The notes below the pieces were generated by a model. It saw only the letters and a list, made by a program, of their open reading frames with translations, was not told the origin of the DNA and did not search any database. The translations under genes and the position numbers were made by a program. A stretch of 64,000 nt of DNA from Burkholderia sp. NRF60-BP8 (GTDB lineage Bacteria > Pseudomonadota > Gammaproteobacteria > Burkholderiales > Burkholderiaceae), in assembly GCF_001522585.2 (NCBI RefSeq), contig NZ_CP013373.1, forward strand, positions 62,001-126,000. The letters are read 5' to 3'. Shown one piece after another: positions 36,081-44,277 of the stretch. Each line of letters opens with the position of its first letter. Within the stretch, counting starts at the first letter, position 1.

Positions 36081-36311
36081 ATGTCCGATATTTCGATCCA
36101 CGACCTAGAAGCCGCGATCAATTTCTGGCGCGCCCGCTCGCCGTCGAGCGGCGACGAACTCAAACTCTGCGAAGAGGCCAGCGCGCTCTCCAAGCCGTAT
36201 GCGCTGCTGATTGTACAGCGCGAAAGCGCGCTGCAACTGGAAGGATTGGACCCCAAGGCGCGGAAAGCGTACGAGACTTACGTGCGCCTTAAGGATGGCT
36301 TGGAAAGCTGA
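36081..36311 (+). CDS. Small conserved protein, DUF3717-like
   Basis: A 76-residue soluble protein beginning MSDISIHDLEAAINFWRARS and containing LKLCEEASALSKPYALLIVQ. It resembles the small DUF3717 proteins of Burkholderiales, whose function is unknown. I chose the ATG at 36081; the open frame continues upstream to 35982, but the sequence there is unlike the family. It is divergent from the response regulator and convergent with phhB. Confidence 0.7.
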   Translation: MSDISIHDLEAAINFWRARSPSSGDELKLCEEASALSKPYALLIVQRESALQLEGLDPKARKAYETYVRLKDGLES

Positions 36312-36364
36312 AGGCTTTCGCTGAGTACATCCTAGAAAACGTTTAGCGAAATGAAAAGTTGACG

Positions 36365-36391
36365 CGCCGCGCATCGAAAGGACGCGCGGCG
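36365..36391 (-). terminator. Probable terminator after phhB
   Basis: A perfect 8-bp GC stem, CGCCGCGC (36365-36372) and GCGCGGCG (36384-36391), lies just past the phhB stop. On the minus strand it is followed by a moderately T-rich stretch (TCAACTTTTCATTTCG). It is also placed to end the convergent small gene. Confidence 0.45.
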
Positions 36392-36404
36392 GTAGAGGCG
36401 ATAC

Positions 36405-36713
36405 TCAGGCGCCCGGTTGCGCGTGCGCGGCGGCGCCGTCGATGAACCGCGCGAGTTCGATGTCGCGTTCGGTCAGCCCGTCGGCGTCGTGGGTCGACAG
36501 CGTGACGTCGACGCGGTTGTACACGTTGAACCATTCCGGATGGTGATTCATCTCCTGCGCCTTGATCGCGACACGCGTCATGAAGCCGAATGCCTCGTTG
36601 AAATCGGCGAAGCGCAGGCGGCGCTGGATCGCGTCGCGGCCCGGCACGGCCGTCCAGAGCGGCAGGCCTTCGAGCCGGGTCTTGCGTTCTTCGGATGTGA
36701 GCTTGTGAATCAT
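36405..36713 (-). CDS. phhB: Pterin-4-alpha-carbinolamine dehydratase (DCoH)
   Basis: A 102-residue enzyme that dehydrates 4a-hydroxytetrahydrobiopterin formed by phenylalanine hydroxylase, recycling the pterin cofactor. The active-site pattern HHPE (57-60) followed by [14 protein letters not shown] (H75) matches the family, and [12 protein letters not shown] is conserved. AGAGG precedes the ATG at 36713. It lies downstream of phhA, the gene whose product it serves. The open frame extends rightward into phhA in the wrong frame, which is not coding. Confidence 0.95.
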   Translation of the reverse strand: MIHKLTSEERKTRLEGLPLWTAVPGRDAIQRRLRFADFNEAFGFMTRVAIKAQEMNHHPEWFNVYNRVDVTLSTHDADGLTERDIELARFIDGAAAHAQPGA

Positions 36714-36802
36714 CTTGCACCTCTCGTTCGGTAACGGCGTCCGCCCGCGGCTGCGCCGCGCGGCGAAGCCGGCGTCGTTCATTGTTTCATAGTTGCGGGA
36801 AG

Positions 36803-36858
36803 GGCGACGGGCAGCCGGCGACGGGCGGCCGGCGACGGGCAACCGGCGACGGGCAACC
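36803..36858. repeat. Four 14-bp tandem repeats between phhA and phhB
   Basis: Four head-to-tail units of GGCGACGGGCRRCC (36803, 36817, 36831, 36845) lie in the 170-bp phhA-phhB gap; they differ only at the two R positions. Copy number could vary between strains. No function is evident. Confidence 0.85.
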
Positions 36859-36883
36859 GGCGGGCGCCGCGGCGCCCGGCGCA

Positions 36884-37777
36884 TCACGCGTCGTCGTCGT
36901 CCGGCCAACCCTCGCCCGTGCCGCGATGCAGCACGCGGTCGGTCTCCAGCACCGCGCCGGCCGGAAATTCGGGCAGCGCCGCGAGCCGGCTGGCCAGGGC
37001 GCGGCCGTCGACGTCGGCGAGCGCGAACAGCTGCGCGAAATCGTCGATCACGAAGTAGGTCTTCTGGAACGTGTCGATCCGGTACTGCGTGCGCATCACG
37101 CGCTCGAGGTCGAACCCGAGCCGGTTCGGCGCCGCGCTTTCGAGGCTGTACAGGCTTTCGCCCTTGCTCGATACGATCCCGGCGCCGTAGATCGACAGCC
37201 CGTCGACCCCGCGCGGGTCGCGGATCAGCCCGAATTCCACCGTATACCAATAGAGGCGCGCGAGCCGCGCCAGCGCTGCTTCGTCGTCGGCGACCGCGAG
37301 CGCGGTGCGGCCATACGCCTGCATGTAGTCGGCGAACACCGGATCGATCAGCAACGGCACGTGGCCGAACAGGTCGTGGAAGCAGTCGGGTTCCTGCAGG
37401 TAGTCGAGCTGGTCGGGACGGCGCATCCACCAGGTGACGGGAAAACGCCGGTTCGCGAGGTGCTCGAAGAACACGCGGTCGGGCACGAGGCCCGGCACCG
37501 CCACGATTTCCCAGCCGGTCACGGGCTTCAACTGGCGGTTCACGTCGGCGAACGACGGCACCCGATCGGCCGGCAGTTCGATCTTGCCGAGCCCGGCGAC
37601 GAATGCATCGCACGCGCGACCGCGCAGCAGGGTCGACTGGCGTGCATAGAGCTGCTTCCACACCGCGTGGTCGACCTGGCCGTAGCGCTGAAGCGGCTGG
37701 TCGATGGTGAAATCGGCGGGAGTTTCGAGGCCCGCGTCGAACTGCTCCTGCAGTTTCGCGGTGACGACGGTGGACAT
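36884..37777 (-). CDS. phhA: Phenylalanine 4-monooxygenase
   Basis: A 297-residue monomeric aromatic amino acid hydroxylase of the bacterial type, with no N-terminal regulatory ACT domain. It converts phenylalanine to tyrosine with Fe(II), O2 and tetrahydropterin. The iron ligands H134 and H139 ([14 protein letters not shown]) and E181 ([10 protein letters not shown]) are present. I chose the ATG at 37777; the longer frame to 37846 has no family similarity. It is divergent from an Lrp-type regulator that probably controls it. Confidence 0.96.
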   Translation of the reverse strand: MSTVVTAKLQEQFDAGLETPADFTIDQPLQRYGQVDHAVWKQLYARQSTLLRGRACDAFVAGLGKIELPADRVPSFADVNRQLKPVTGWEIVAVPGLVPDRVFFEHLANRRFPVTWWMRRPDQLDYLQEPDCFHDLFGHVPLLIDPVFADYMQAYGRTALAVADDEAALARLARLYWYTVEFGLIRDPRGVDGLSIYGAGIVSSKGESLYSLESAAPNRLGFDLERVMRTQYRIDTFQKTYFVIDDFAQLFALADVDGRALASRLAALPEFPAGAVLETDRVLHRGTGEGWPDDDDA

Positions 37778-37854
37778 GATCAGGCTCTGCACGCTGGGGT
37801 TGAGATCATGCAAGTGTAGAGCGGGCTGTGCGCGGATTGGGCGCATAGTTGGCG

Positions 37855-37894
37855 TTGAATTGCTCGATAATGCGATAATCGTGCATTAAATCAA
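37855..37894. promoter_or_regulatory. Imperfect dyad between phhA and the Lrp-type gene
   Basis: An AT-rich, imperfectly symmetrical block starts TTGAATTGCTCGAT (37855-37868) and ends ATCGTGCATTAAATCAA (37878-37894), with a repeated GATAATGCGATAAT centre. Size and symmetry suit an Lrp/AsnC octamer or dimer site controlling both divergent genes. Inferred from form and position. Confidence 0.4.
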
Positions 37895-37915
37895 GGATCA
37901 ATGCGGAGAATACTC

Positions 37916-38401
37916 ATGCTGGAACTCGATCACTTCGATCTCGCGCTGCTGGACGTGCTGCAGCGCTTCGGTCGCGCGACCCATCAGCAGCTGGGCGAGG
38001 AGGTGCCGCTGTCGCCGTCGCAGATCGGCCGGCGGCTGCAGCGGCTCGAGGCGGCCGGCGTGATCGAAGGCTACCGCGTGATGCTGCGGCCCGAAAAGCT
38101 CGGGCTCGGCGTGACCGCGTTCACGAGCCTGAAGCTCAAGCATCACGGCGATTCGATCATCGAGCAGTTCCAGCAACAGATCGACGTGCTGCCGGAAGTG
38201 CTCGAATGCCATGCGGTGGTGGGCGATGCCGACTACCTGCTGCGGATCGTCGCGCCGGATCTCAACGCGCTGTCGCAGTTCGTGATGAAGAAGCTGATGC
38301 GCGTACCGGGCGTCGACAGCGTGCGCTCGAACATCGTGCTGACGACCTTCAAGCGCAACGGCGCGCTACCGCTCGCGCATCTGGCGCCCGGCGCCGCGTG
38401 A
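37916..38401 (+). CDS. Lrp/AsnC-family regulator, likely controlling phhA
   Basis: A 161-residue Lrp/AsnC protein: an N-terminal helix-turn-helix (LDHFDLALLDVLQRFGRATHQQLGEEVPLSPSQIGRRLQRLE) followed by the RAM ligand-binding domain (about 70-150, with PEVLECHAVVGDADYLLRIV). The ATG at 37916 has GGAGA upstream; the ATG at 37901 is an alternative. Divergence from phhA suggests it is a phenylalanine- or tyrosine-responsive regulator of aromatic amino acid use, as PhhR-like roles are filled by Lrp proteins in some Proteobacteria. The ligand is inferred. Confidence 0.9.
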   Translation: MLELDHFDLALLDVLQRFGRATHQQLGEEVPLSPSQIGRRLQRLEAAGVIEGYRVMLRPEKLGLGVTAFTSLKLKHHGDSIIEQFQQQIDVLPEVLECHAVVGDADYLLRIVAPDLNALSQFVMKKLMRVPGVDSVRSNIVLTTFKRNGALPLAHLAPGAA

Positions 38402-38465
38402 CGGGAAGGGGCCGCGGCGCCGGCGCCGAGAGCGGCCCGCGCGGGGCGCCCTCGGCGGGGTTGGT

Positions 38466-38999
38466 TCAGGCCGTTTCGGGGTGGGCGTCGGCGTTCAGCA
38501 GATCGACGTACGCGACCGCGACGAGATCGTCTTGCGCCACGCCGAGCTTCGCGAACACCTCGTGCGCTTCGGCTTCGCCGCCGGCTTCGTCGTCATCCGG
38601 GCCGAGCACGACTTCGAGCTCGATGAAATCGCCGAGCCCGTCGACGCGGTCGAGGTGGATGCGCGTGCGGCCCGCGAGGTACACGTGCCGTTCCTTCGTC
38701 ACGATCCCGCGCGTGGTCAGCGCGGTCGCGAGCAGCGAATGCATCGCGTCGGGGTTCGTCACCGGGCTGCGCGTGTAGTACGACGCCTTCGGGCCGTCGC
38801 GATCGTCGCGCTGATAGAAGATCAGCTCGGCCGGCGTGCCGTCCTCGAAGCGGCGCAGCTTCAGCCGGCCGCGCGGCACGTCGTAGAAGAAATCCTGCTG
38901 GCGATAGAACAACGGCGCTTCGGTCGCGAGCTGAGCCGCCTGTTCGCGCAGCCGGTCGAATTCACGGGCGCGGGCTTTGATCTCGATGTTGCGGGCCAT
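38466..38999 (-). CDS. CYTH-domain protein (class IV adenylate cyclase-like)
   Basis: A 177-residue CYTH protein. It starts MARNIEIKARAREFDRL, the region of the usual ExExK metal/triphosphate motif (here N-I-E-I-K, so the first acidic residue is absent). It also has YDVPRGRLKLRRF, ELIFYQRDD and LDRVDGLGDFIELEVVL, the conserved tunnel residues. CYTH enzymes act on triphosphorylated substrates such as ATP, thiamine triphosphate or tripolyphosphate; which one is unknown. The ATG at 38999 has AAGGAGA upstream. Transcribed alone. Confidence 0.88.
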   Translation of the reverse strand: MARNIEIKARAREFDRLREQAAQLATEAPLFYRQQDFFYDVPRGRLKLRRFEDGTPAELIFYQRDDRDGPKASYYTRSPVTNPDAMHSLLATALTTRGIVTKERHVYLAGRTRIHLDRVDGLGDFIELEVVLGPDDDEAGGEAEAHEVFAKLGVAQDDLVAVAYVDLLNADAHPETA

Positions 39000-39193
39000 G
39001 CGGGTCTCCTTCAATCGGGGTCTCGCGGTGTGCGAACGCACAATCTAGCAAAAAGCCTGCGATGGTGGCGTGACGAGCGGACGGCACGCGGCGACACGAC
39101 GCGGGGCGGGCGATCGATCCGTCACGGCGATCCGCGGAATGCGTCGGGCATCGAAACCCGCTGCGCGATCGGCCGCGTCGACATCAGCAACGC

Positions 39194-40093
39194 TCATATC
39201 GCCCACTGCGCTTCGATCAGCCGCAGCGCGGCCGCGATCGCCGGTTCGTCGCGCCGCTCGGCGAGCGTCACGAACGTCAGTTCGGTCGGCACCGTCACGC
39301 GCTCGACGATCGTCAGCGCATGCACGTGGGCTTCGGCCAGCGCGGTCGAATCGCGCGCGAGCGTCAACCCGATCCCCGATTTGACGAGGTCGAGCATCGA
39401 TTGCTCCTGGTCGACCTCGGCGACCTTCACCGGCTGCGCGCCGGCGTCCGCGAAACGCCGCGACAGCAGCCGATGGTGCGCGGACGCCGGCGGCGTCCAG
39501 ATCCACGGCAGCGCGGCGAGCGCGCGCCAGTCGTGCGCGCGCTGCACGCGCTCCTTCCAGCCGGCCGGCGCGAGCACGCGGTACTCGAAATGCGTGAGCG
39601 CGAGGGTGTGGAACAGCGCGCCGTCGAGCGGATCGTCCTCGCCCGGCCGGCCGATGTAGTAGCCGACGTCGAGCGCCTGCGCGCGCACCTGTTCGATCAC
39701 CCAGCCCGACATCCCGTGCCGCAGCGCGGTCTCGATCTGCGGATGGGTCTCGACCAGCGCGCGCAGGAAGCCGCCGAGCCGCAGGAACTCCGGGTCGAGA
39801 ATCGTGCCGATCCGCAGCCGGCCGCGCACCTCGTGCCGCAGCGCGGCGGCGGCGCGCTGCACGTCGGCGGCGGCGGCGAGCGCGCGTTCCGCATGCGGCA
39901 GCAGCGTCTGGCCGTCGCGCGTGAGCGCGAGCCCGCGCGACGTGCGCGTGAACAGCGCGACGCCGAGCGTTTCCTGCAGATGCTTGATCTGGAGGCTGAC
40001 GGCCGGTTGCGTCAGGTGCAGTTGCGCGGCCGCGCGCGTCAGGTTGCCTTCGCGGGCGACCGTCGCGAACGCGCGGAGCAGGGCGAGATCCAT
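39194..40093 (-). CDS. LysR-family transcriptional regulator
   Basis: A 299-residue LysR protein with the helix-turn-helix FATVAREGNLTRAAAQLHLTQPAVSLQIKHLQETLG (residues about 7-45) and an effector domain with GRLRIGTILDP and MLDLVKSGIGLTLARDS. I chose the ATG at 40093, where the domain begins. It is divergent from the GMC oxidoreductase across a 458-bp gap that contains the palindromic module array; it may regulate that gene. Confidence 0.9.
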   Translation of the reverse strand: MDLALLRAFATVAREGNLTRAAAQLHLTQPAVSLQIKHLQETLGVALFTRTSRGLALTRDGQTLLPHAERALAAAADVQRAAAALRHEVRGRLRIGTILDPEFLRLGGFLRALVETHPQIETALRHGMSGWVIEQVRAQALDVGYYIGRPGEDDPLDGALFHTLALTHFEYRVLAPAGWKERVQRAHDWRALAALPWIWTPPASAHHRLLSRRFADAGAQPVKVAEVDQEQSMLDLVKSGIGLTLARDSTALAEAHVHALTIVERVTVPTELTFVTLAERRDEPAIAAALRLIEAQWAI

Positions 40094-40272
40094 CGTCGTG
40101 ATATGAGCGCGGCTTATAACGCAGTTCAGCATAACTCATTGGATCGGCGGCCGGGCGCGGGAGTACGCTTCATCGGGTCGTGGCGCGCAGGCCGCAGGCG
40201 CGGCGCGACGCACTATGCTGAAAATGCGCGCGGTATTGCGCCGCGCGGTGCACAACAAAGAGGTTTGCATGG

Positions 40273-40539
40273 AGCGCAGGAAGCGCTGAAGCGCTGACTT
40301 CGTCCAGCCACGTCATGGGGGCCGGGTAAGGGCTGAAGCACTAACTCGGGTCGACCGCCGTGGGGATGGAGTAAGCGTTGGAGTGCTGACTCCGTCCGGC
40401 CACGCCATGGGACCAGCGTAAGCGCTAAAGCGCCAACGCTGATCGACCGCCGTGGGGATGGAGTAAGCGCTGAAGCGCTAACTCCATCCAGCCACGCCAT
40501 GGGACCAGCGTAAGCGCTTAAGCGCTTACGCTGGTCGAC
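40273..40539. repeat. Array of about 92-bp modules with alternating palindromes
   Basis: Three modules start at about 40273, 40365 and 40457. Each has an A unit (47 bp, containing GGATGGAGTAAGCGCT-type arms) and a B unit (45 bp, containing ACCAGCGTAAGCGC-type arms), and both units fold on themselves. A units end at 40319, 40411 and 40503, exactly 92 bp apart. The last B unit (40504-40535) is a perfect 32-bp palindrome; the last A unit has one mismatch. The first module is the most diverged. The array ends 13 bp before the GMC gene start. Bases 40094-40268 show nothing else. Confidence 0.92.
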
Positions 40540-40551
40540 AGGAGACAAGCA

Positions 40552-42240
40552 GTGACTACTACTCAACGCACGCTCGAAGGCGAATTCGACTACGTGATCG
40601 TCGGCGCGGGCACCGCAGGCTGCGTGCTCGCGAACCGCCTGACCGAGGATCCCGATATCAGCGTGCTGCTCATCGAAGCGGGCGGCAAGGACGACTATCA
40701 CTGGATTCATATCCCGGTCGGCTATCTGTACTGCATCGGCAACCCGCGCACCGACTGGCTGTACAAGACGCAACCCGAAGCGGCGCTCAACGGCCGCGCA
40801 CTGTCGTATCCGCGCGGCCGCGTGCTCGGCGGCTGCTCGTCGATCAACGGGATGATCTACATGCGCGGCCAGCGCGAGGACTACGACAACTGGGCACAGG
40901 AAACCGGCGACGCCGGCTGGTCGTGGGACAGCGTGCTGCCGATCTTCAAGCGCAGCGAAGATCACCATGCGGGCGCGAGCGACGCGCACGGCGCGGGCGG
41001 CTACTGGCGCGTCGAGAAGCAGCGGCTGCGCTGGGAGATCCTCGAATCGTTCGCGCAGGCCGCGCAGCAGACGGGCATCCCCGCCACCGACGATTTCAAC
41101 CGCGGCGACAATGCCGGGGTCGGTTACTTCGAAGTGAACCAGAAGCGCGGCGTGCGCTGGAATACGTCGAAGGCGTTCCTGCGGCCCGCGATGGCGCGCC
41201 CGAACCTGACCGTGATCACCGGCGCGCACGCGCAGCGCGTGATCTTCGACGGGCGGCGCGCGGTCGGCGTCGAGTACCGCGGCGGCGGCGCCGATTACGT
41301 CGCGCGGGCGCGGGCGGAAGTGCTGCTGACGTCGGGCGCGGTGAATTCGCCGCAACTGCTCGAACTGTCGGGCATCGGCGATGGCCGGCGGCTGCAGGCG
41401 CTCGGCATCGACGTCGTGCAGGATCTGCCGGGCGTCGGCGAAAACCTGCAGGACCACCTGCAATTGCGGATGGCGTTTCGCGTCGACGGCGTGCGCACGC
41501 TCAACACGCTGTCCGCGCACTGGTGGGGCAAGCTGATGATCGGCGCCGAATATGCGCTGCTGCAGCGCGGGCCGATGTCGATGGCGCCGTCGCAACTGGG
41601 CGCATTCGCGAAATCGGACCCGGACGATCCCGCACTCACGCGCCCCGATCTCCAGTACCACGTGCAGCCGCTGTCGCTCGAACGCTTCGGCGAGCCGCTG
41701 CACGGCTTCAACGCCTTCACGGCGTCGGTCTGCCATTTGCGGCCGACGTCGCGCGGCAGCGTGCACGTCACGAGCGCCGATCCGGGCAGCGCACCGGCGA
41801 TCGCGCCGAACTATCTGTCGACCGATCATGATCGGCACGTCGCCGCGAACGCGCTGCGCCTCACGCGCCGGATCGCGTCCGCGCCGGCGCTCGCGCGCTA
41901 TCGTCCCGAGGAAGTCCTGCCGGGCCCGCAGTACCGGACCGAGGCCGAACTGATCGAGGCGGCCGGCGCCGTCGGCACGACGATCTTCCACCCGGTCGGT
42001 ACCTGCCGGATGGGGCGCGCCGACGACGAGCGCGCGGTAGTCGACAGCCGGCTGCGGGTGCGCGGCATCGCCGGGTTGCGGATCGTCGATGCGTCGGTGA
42101 TGCCGTTCATCACGTCGGGCAACACCAATTCGCCGACGCTGATGATCGCCGAGCGCGCGAGCGACATGATTCGTGCCGACCGCCGTGCGGCGCGCGAAAC
42201 GACGCCGGTGCGCACCGAGGCCGCGGTGACGGCAGCATGA
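40552..42240 (+). CDS. GMC-family FAD oxidoreductase (choline/alcohol dehydrogenase-like)
   Basis: A 562-residue GMC oxidoreductase. It has the FAD-binding GAGTAG (18-23), GMC signature 1 (PRGRVLGGCSSINGMIYMRG), signature 2 (GAVNSPQLLELSGIG), and the C-terminal catalytic pair H480 (FHPVGTCRMG) and N524 (SGNTNSP). It is related to BetA and AlkJ, but the substrate is not clear and no betaine genes are nearby. The start is a GTG at 40552 with GGAG seven bases upstream; the palindromic array lies immediately before the ribosome site and could affect its expression. Confidence 0.93.
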   Translation: MTTTQRTLEGEFDYVIVGAGTAGCVLANRLTEDPDISVLLIEAGGKDDYHWIHIPVGYLYCIGNPRTDWLYKTQPEAALNGRALSYPRGRVLGGCSSINGMIYMRGQREDYDNWAQETGDAGWSWDSVLPIFKRSEDHHAGASDAHGAGGYWRVEKQRLRWEILESFAQAAQQTGIPATDDFNRGDNAGVGYFEVNQKRGVRWNTSKAFLRPAMARPNLTVITGAHAQRVIFDGRRAVGVEYRGGGADYVARARAEVLLTSGAVNSPQLLELSGIGDGRRLQALGIDVVQDLPGVGENLQDHLQLRMAFRVDGVRTLNTLSAHWWGKLMIGAEYALLQRGPMSMAPSQLGAFAKSDPDDPALTRPDLQYHVQPLSLERFGEPLHGFNAFTASVCHLRPTSRGSVHVTSADPGSAPAIAPNYLSTDHDRHVAANALRLTRRIASAPALARYRPEEVLPGPQYRTEAELIEAAGAVGTTIFHPVGTCRMGRADDERAVVDSRLRVRGIAGLRIVDASVMPFITSGNTNSPTLMIAERASDMIRADRRAARETTPVRTEAAVTAA

Positions 42241-42340
42241 CGGCCCGCTGACACGCGTGTCGGCAGGCCGTCATGCGACTGCCCGCTGATTCGATATGCG
42301 AAACAAGCTGCCGTCGCTTTCGAACGGCAAGATCCGTGCA

Positions 42341-42368
42341 AGCCGCGCCGTCGCGCGGCTTTTTTTTG
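42341..42368 (+). terminator. Intrinsic terminator after the GMC gene
   Basis: The 8-bp stem AGCCGCGC (42341-42348) / GCGCGGCT (42353-42360) with a four-base loop is followed by a run of T to 42367. It lies 100 bp past the GMC stop. The rest of the 42369-42668 gap, the leader of livG, has a GTACGTAC palindrome near 42373 and no other supported element. Confidence 0.85.
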
Positions 42369-42668
42369 GCACGTACGTACCACGTCCTGCAACCGGTCAA
42401 CGCGTGATGATGCACGTATCAAAAAAACGCGGTGAAAACCGTGCGCAGCCGCGTCCGACAAGGCGGCCATCCCTATAAGTGCAAATCCCGATGATTGCAC
42501 TGCACCAACGGCGCGACAATGTTGCGCAATGTGCATACGCGTCGGCGCGGGAGACCACCCTCGAGGCGTACCACGGCGCCCGGGGGCAGCCCGCTGATCC
42601 GCTGACCCGTTCGCGGCCGCTTGCGCCAGGCTTCCCGGTGCTTCGCCTGACTTCGTACGGAAGGGAAC

Positions 42669-43448
42669 ATGATTCTCGGCGACACGATTCTGGAAACACG
42701 CGGACTGACGAAGGAATTCAGGGGCTTCACCGCCGTGAACGGCGTCAACCTGCGTGTGCGGCGCGGTGCGATCCACGCATTGATCGGGCCGAACGGCGCG
42801 GGCAAGACCACCTGTTTCAACCTCCTCACCAAATTTCTGACGCCGACGGCCGGCCAGATCGTCTTCAACGGCATCGACATCACCGACGAGCGGCCCGCGC
42901 AGGTCGCGCGGCGCGGCATCATCCGCTCGTTCCAGATCTCGGCCGTGTTCCCGCACCTGAGCGCGCTGCAGAACGTGCGCATCGGCCTGCAGCGGGCACT
43001 CGGCACCGAATTCCATTTCTGGCGCAGCGAACGCACGCTGAAGCGGCTCGACGATCGCGCGATGGATCTGCTCACGCAGGTCGGCCTCACCGATTTCGCG
43101 CACGTGCCGACCGTCGAGCTCGCCTACGGCCGCAAGCGCGCGCTCGAGATCGCGACGACGCTCGCGATGGAGCCCGAACTGATGCTGCTCGACGAGCCCA
43201 CGCAGGGGATGGGCCACGAGGACGTCGACCGCGTGACCGCGCTGATCAAGAAGGTCGCGAGCGGCCGCACGATCCTGATGGTGGAACACAACATGAACGT
43301 GATCGCGGGGATCTCCGACACGATCACCGTCCTGCAACGCGGCGAGGTGCTGGCCGAAGGCTCGTATGCGGAAGTGTCGAAGAATCCGCTCGTCATCGAG
43401 GCCTACATGGGCAGCGCCGATGCCGCGCTCGCGGGGGCGCACGCATGA
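42669..43448 (+). CDS. livG: Branched-chain amino acid-type ABC transporter ATPase LivG (cluster 1)
   Basis: A 259-residue ABC ATPase of the HAAT family. Walker A is GPNGAGKTT, the signature region is unusual (VELAYGRKRALEIATTLAMEP in place of a plain LSxGxQ), Walker B is LMLLDEP and the switch His is in MVEHNM. It ends with the LivG-typical C-terminal lid. GGAAGG lies before the ATG. It heads a five-gene operon G-F-K-H-M, an order differing from the usual K-H-M-G-F. Confidence 0.92.
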   Translation: MILGDTILETRGLTKEFRGFTAVNGVNLRVRRGAIHALIGPNGAGKTTCFNLLTKFLTPTAGQIVFNGIDITDERPAQVARRGIIRSFQISAVFPHLSALQNVRIGLQRALGTEFHFWRSERTLKRLDDRAMDLLTQVGLTDFAHVPTVELAYGRKRALEIATTLAMEPELMLLDEPTQGMGHEDVDRVTALIKKVASGRTILMVEHNMNVIAGISDTITVLQRGEVLAEGSYAEVSKNPLVIEAYMGSADAALAGAHA

Positions 43449-44200
43449 AGCACAGCGAACGGGAGGAACGCGAATTGAGCGGCGTCGAGAGCGGTACGCC
43501 TGCGCTGGAGATCACGGGCCTGGAGGCCTGGTACGGGGAATCCCACATCCTGCACGGCGTCGACCTGACCGTGCATCGCGGCGAGGTCGTCACGCTGCTC
43601 GGCCGCAACGGCGCGGGCCGCACGACGACGCTGCGCGCGATCATGGGCCTCACGGGCCGTCGCAGCGGGTCGATCAAGGTCGCGGGCCACGAGACGATCG
43701 GCCTCGCGACGCACCGCATCGCCCATTACGGCATCGGCTACTGCCCGGAGGAGCGCGGGATCTTCTCGAGCCTGTCGTGCGAGGAGAACCTGATGCTGCC
43801 GCCGCTGATCGGGCCGCACGAGCACGCGATGTCGCTCGACGAGATCTACGCGATGTTCCCGAACCTCGCGTCGCGCCGGCAGAGCCAGGGCACGCGGCTG
43901 TCGGGCGGCGAGCAGCAGATGCTCGCGGTCGCGCGGATCCTGCGCACCGGCGCGAACCTGCTGCTGCTCGACGAGATCTCCGAAGGCCTGGCGCCGGTGA
44001 TCGTGCAGGCGCTCGCACGGATGATCGTCGCGTTGAAGGCGCGCGGCTACACGATCGTGATGGTCGAACAGAATTTCCGCTTCGCCGCGCCGCTCGCCGA
44101 CCGCTTCTACGTGATGGAGCATGGCCGCATCGTCGAGCATTTCCGTGCATCCGAACTGGAAGGCAAGATGCCGATCCTGCACGACCTGCTCGGCGTGTGA
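43445..44200 (+). CDS. livF: Branched-chain amino acid-type ABC transporter ATPase LivF (cluster 1), Walker A Lys replaced by Arg
   Basis: A 251-residue LivF-type ATPase that overlaps livG by ATGA. The signature LSGGEQQMLAVARIL, Walker B LLLLDEI and switch His region are as expected, although the residue after Walker B Asp-Glu is Ile. The Walker A reads GRNGAGRTT, with R59 (codon CGC at 43619-43621) in the place of the nucleotide-binding lysine. This may lower or abolish ATP hydrolysis by this subunit, leaving LivG as the active site; alternatively this lineage tolerates Arg. The N-terminus has a 20-residue polar extension. Confidence 0.92.
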   Translation: MKHSEREERELSGVESGTPALEITGLEAWYGESHILHGVDLTVHRGEVVTLLGRNGAGRTTTLRAIMGLTGRRSGSIKVAGHETIGLATHRIAHYGIGYCPEERGIFSSLSCEENLMLPPLIGPHEHAMSLDEIYAMFPNLASRRQSQGTRLSGGEQQMLAVARILRTGANLLLLDEISEGLAPVIVQALARMIVALKARGYTIVMVEQNFRFAAPLADRFYVMEHGRIVEHFRASELEGKMPILHDLLGV

Positions 44201-44277
44201 CGCCGCCCCGTTTCCGTTGCCGCTAGCCGTGGCGGCTCTCGAACAACCACAACGCATCAGAACAACAGGAGACGTCA

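Noticed and set aside
36405..37661. 418-codon minus frame including phhB
   Set aside because: Residues upstream of 36713 are a shadow of phhA with no domain; PhhB is 102 residues.
40094..40551. CRISPR array
   Set aside because: The units are directly adjacent palindromic modules with no unique spacers, and no cas gene is in the window.
42373..42380. Sigma-54 promoter upstream of livG from the TGGCAC near 42368
   Set aside because: The -12 element (TTGC) is missing at the needed spacing, and the TGGCAC belongs to the terminator tail and a GTACGTAC palindrome.
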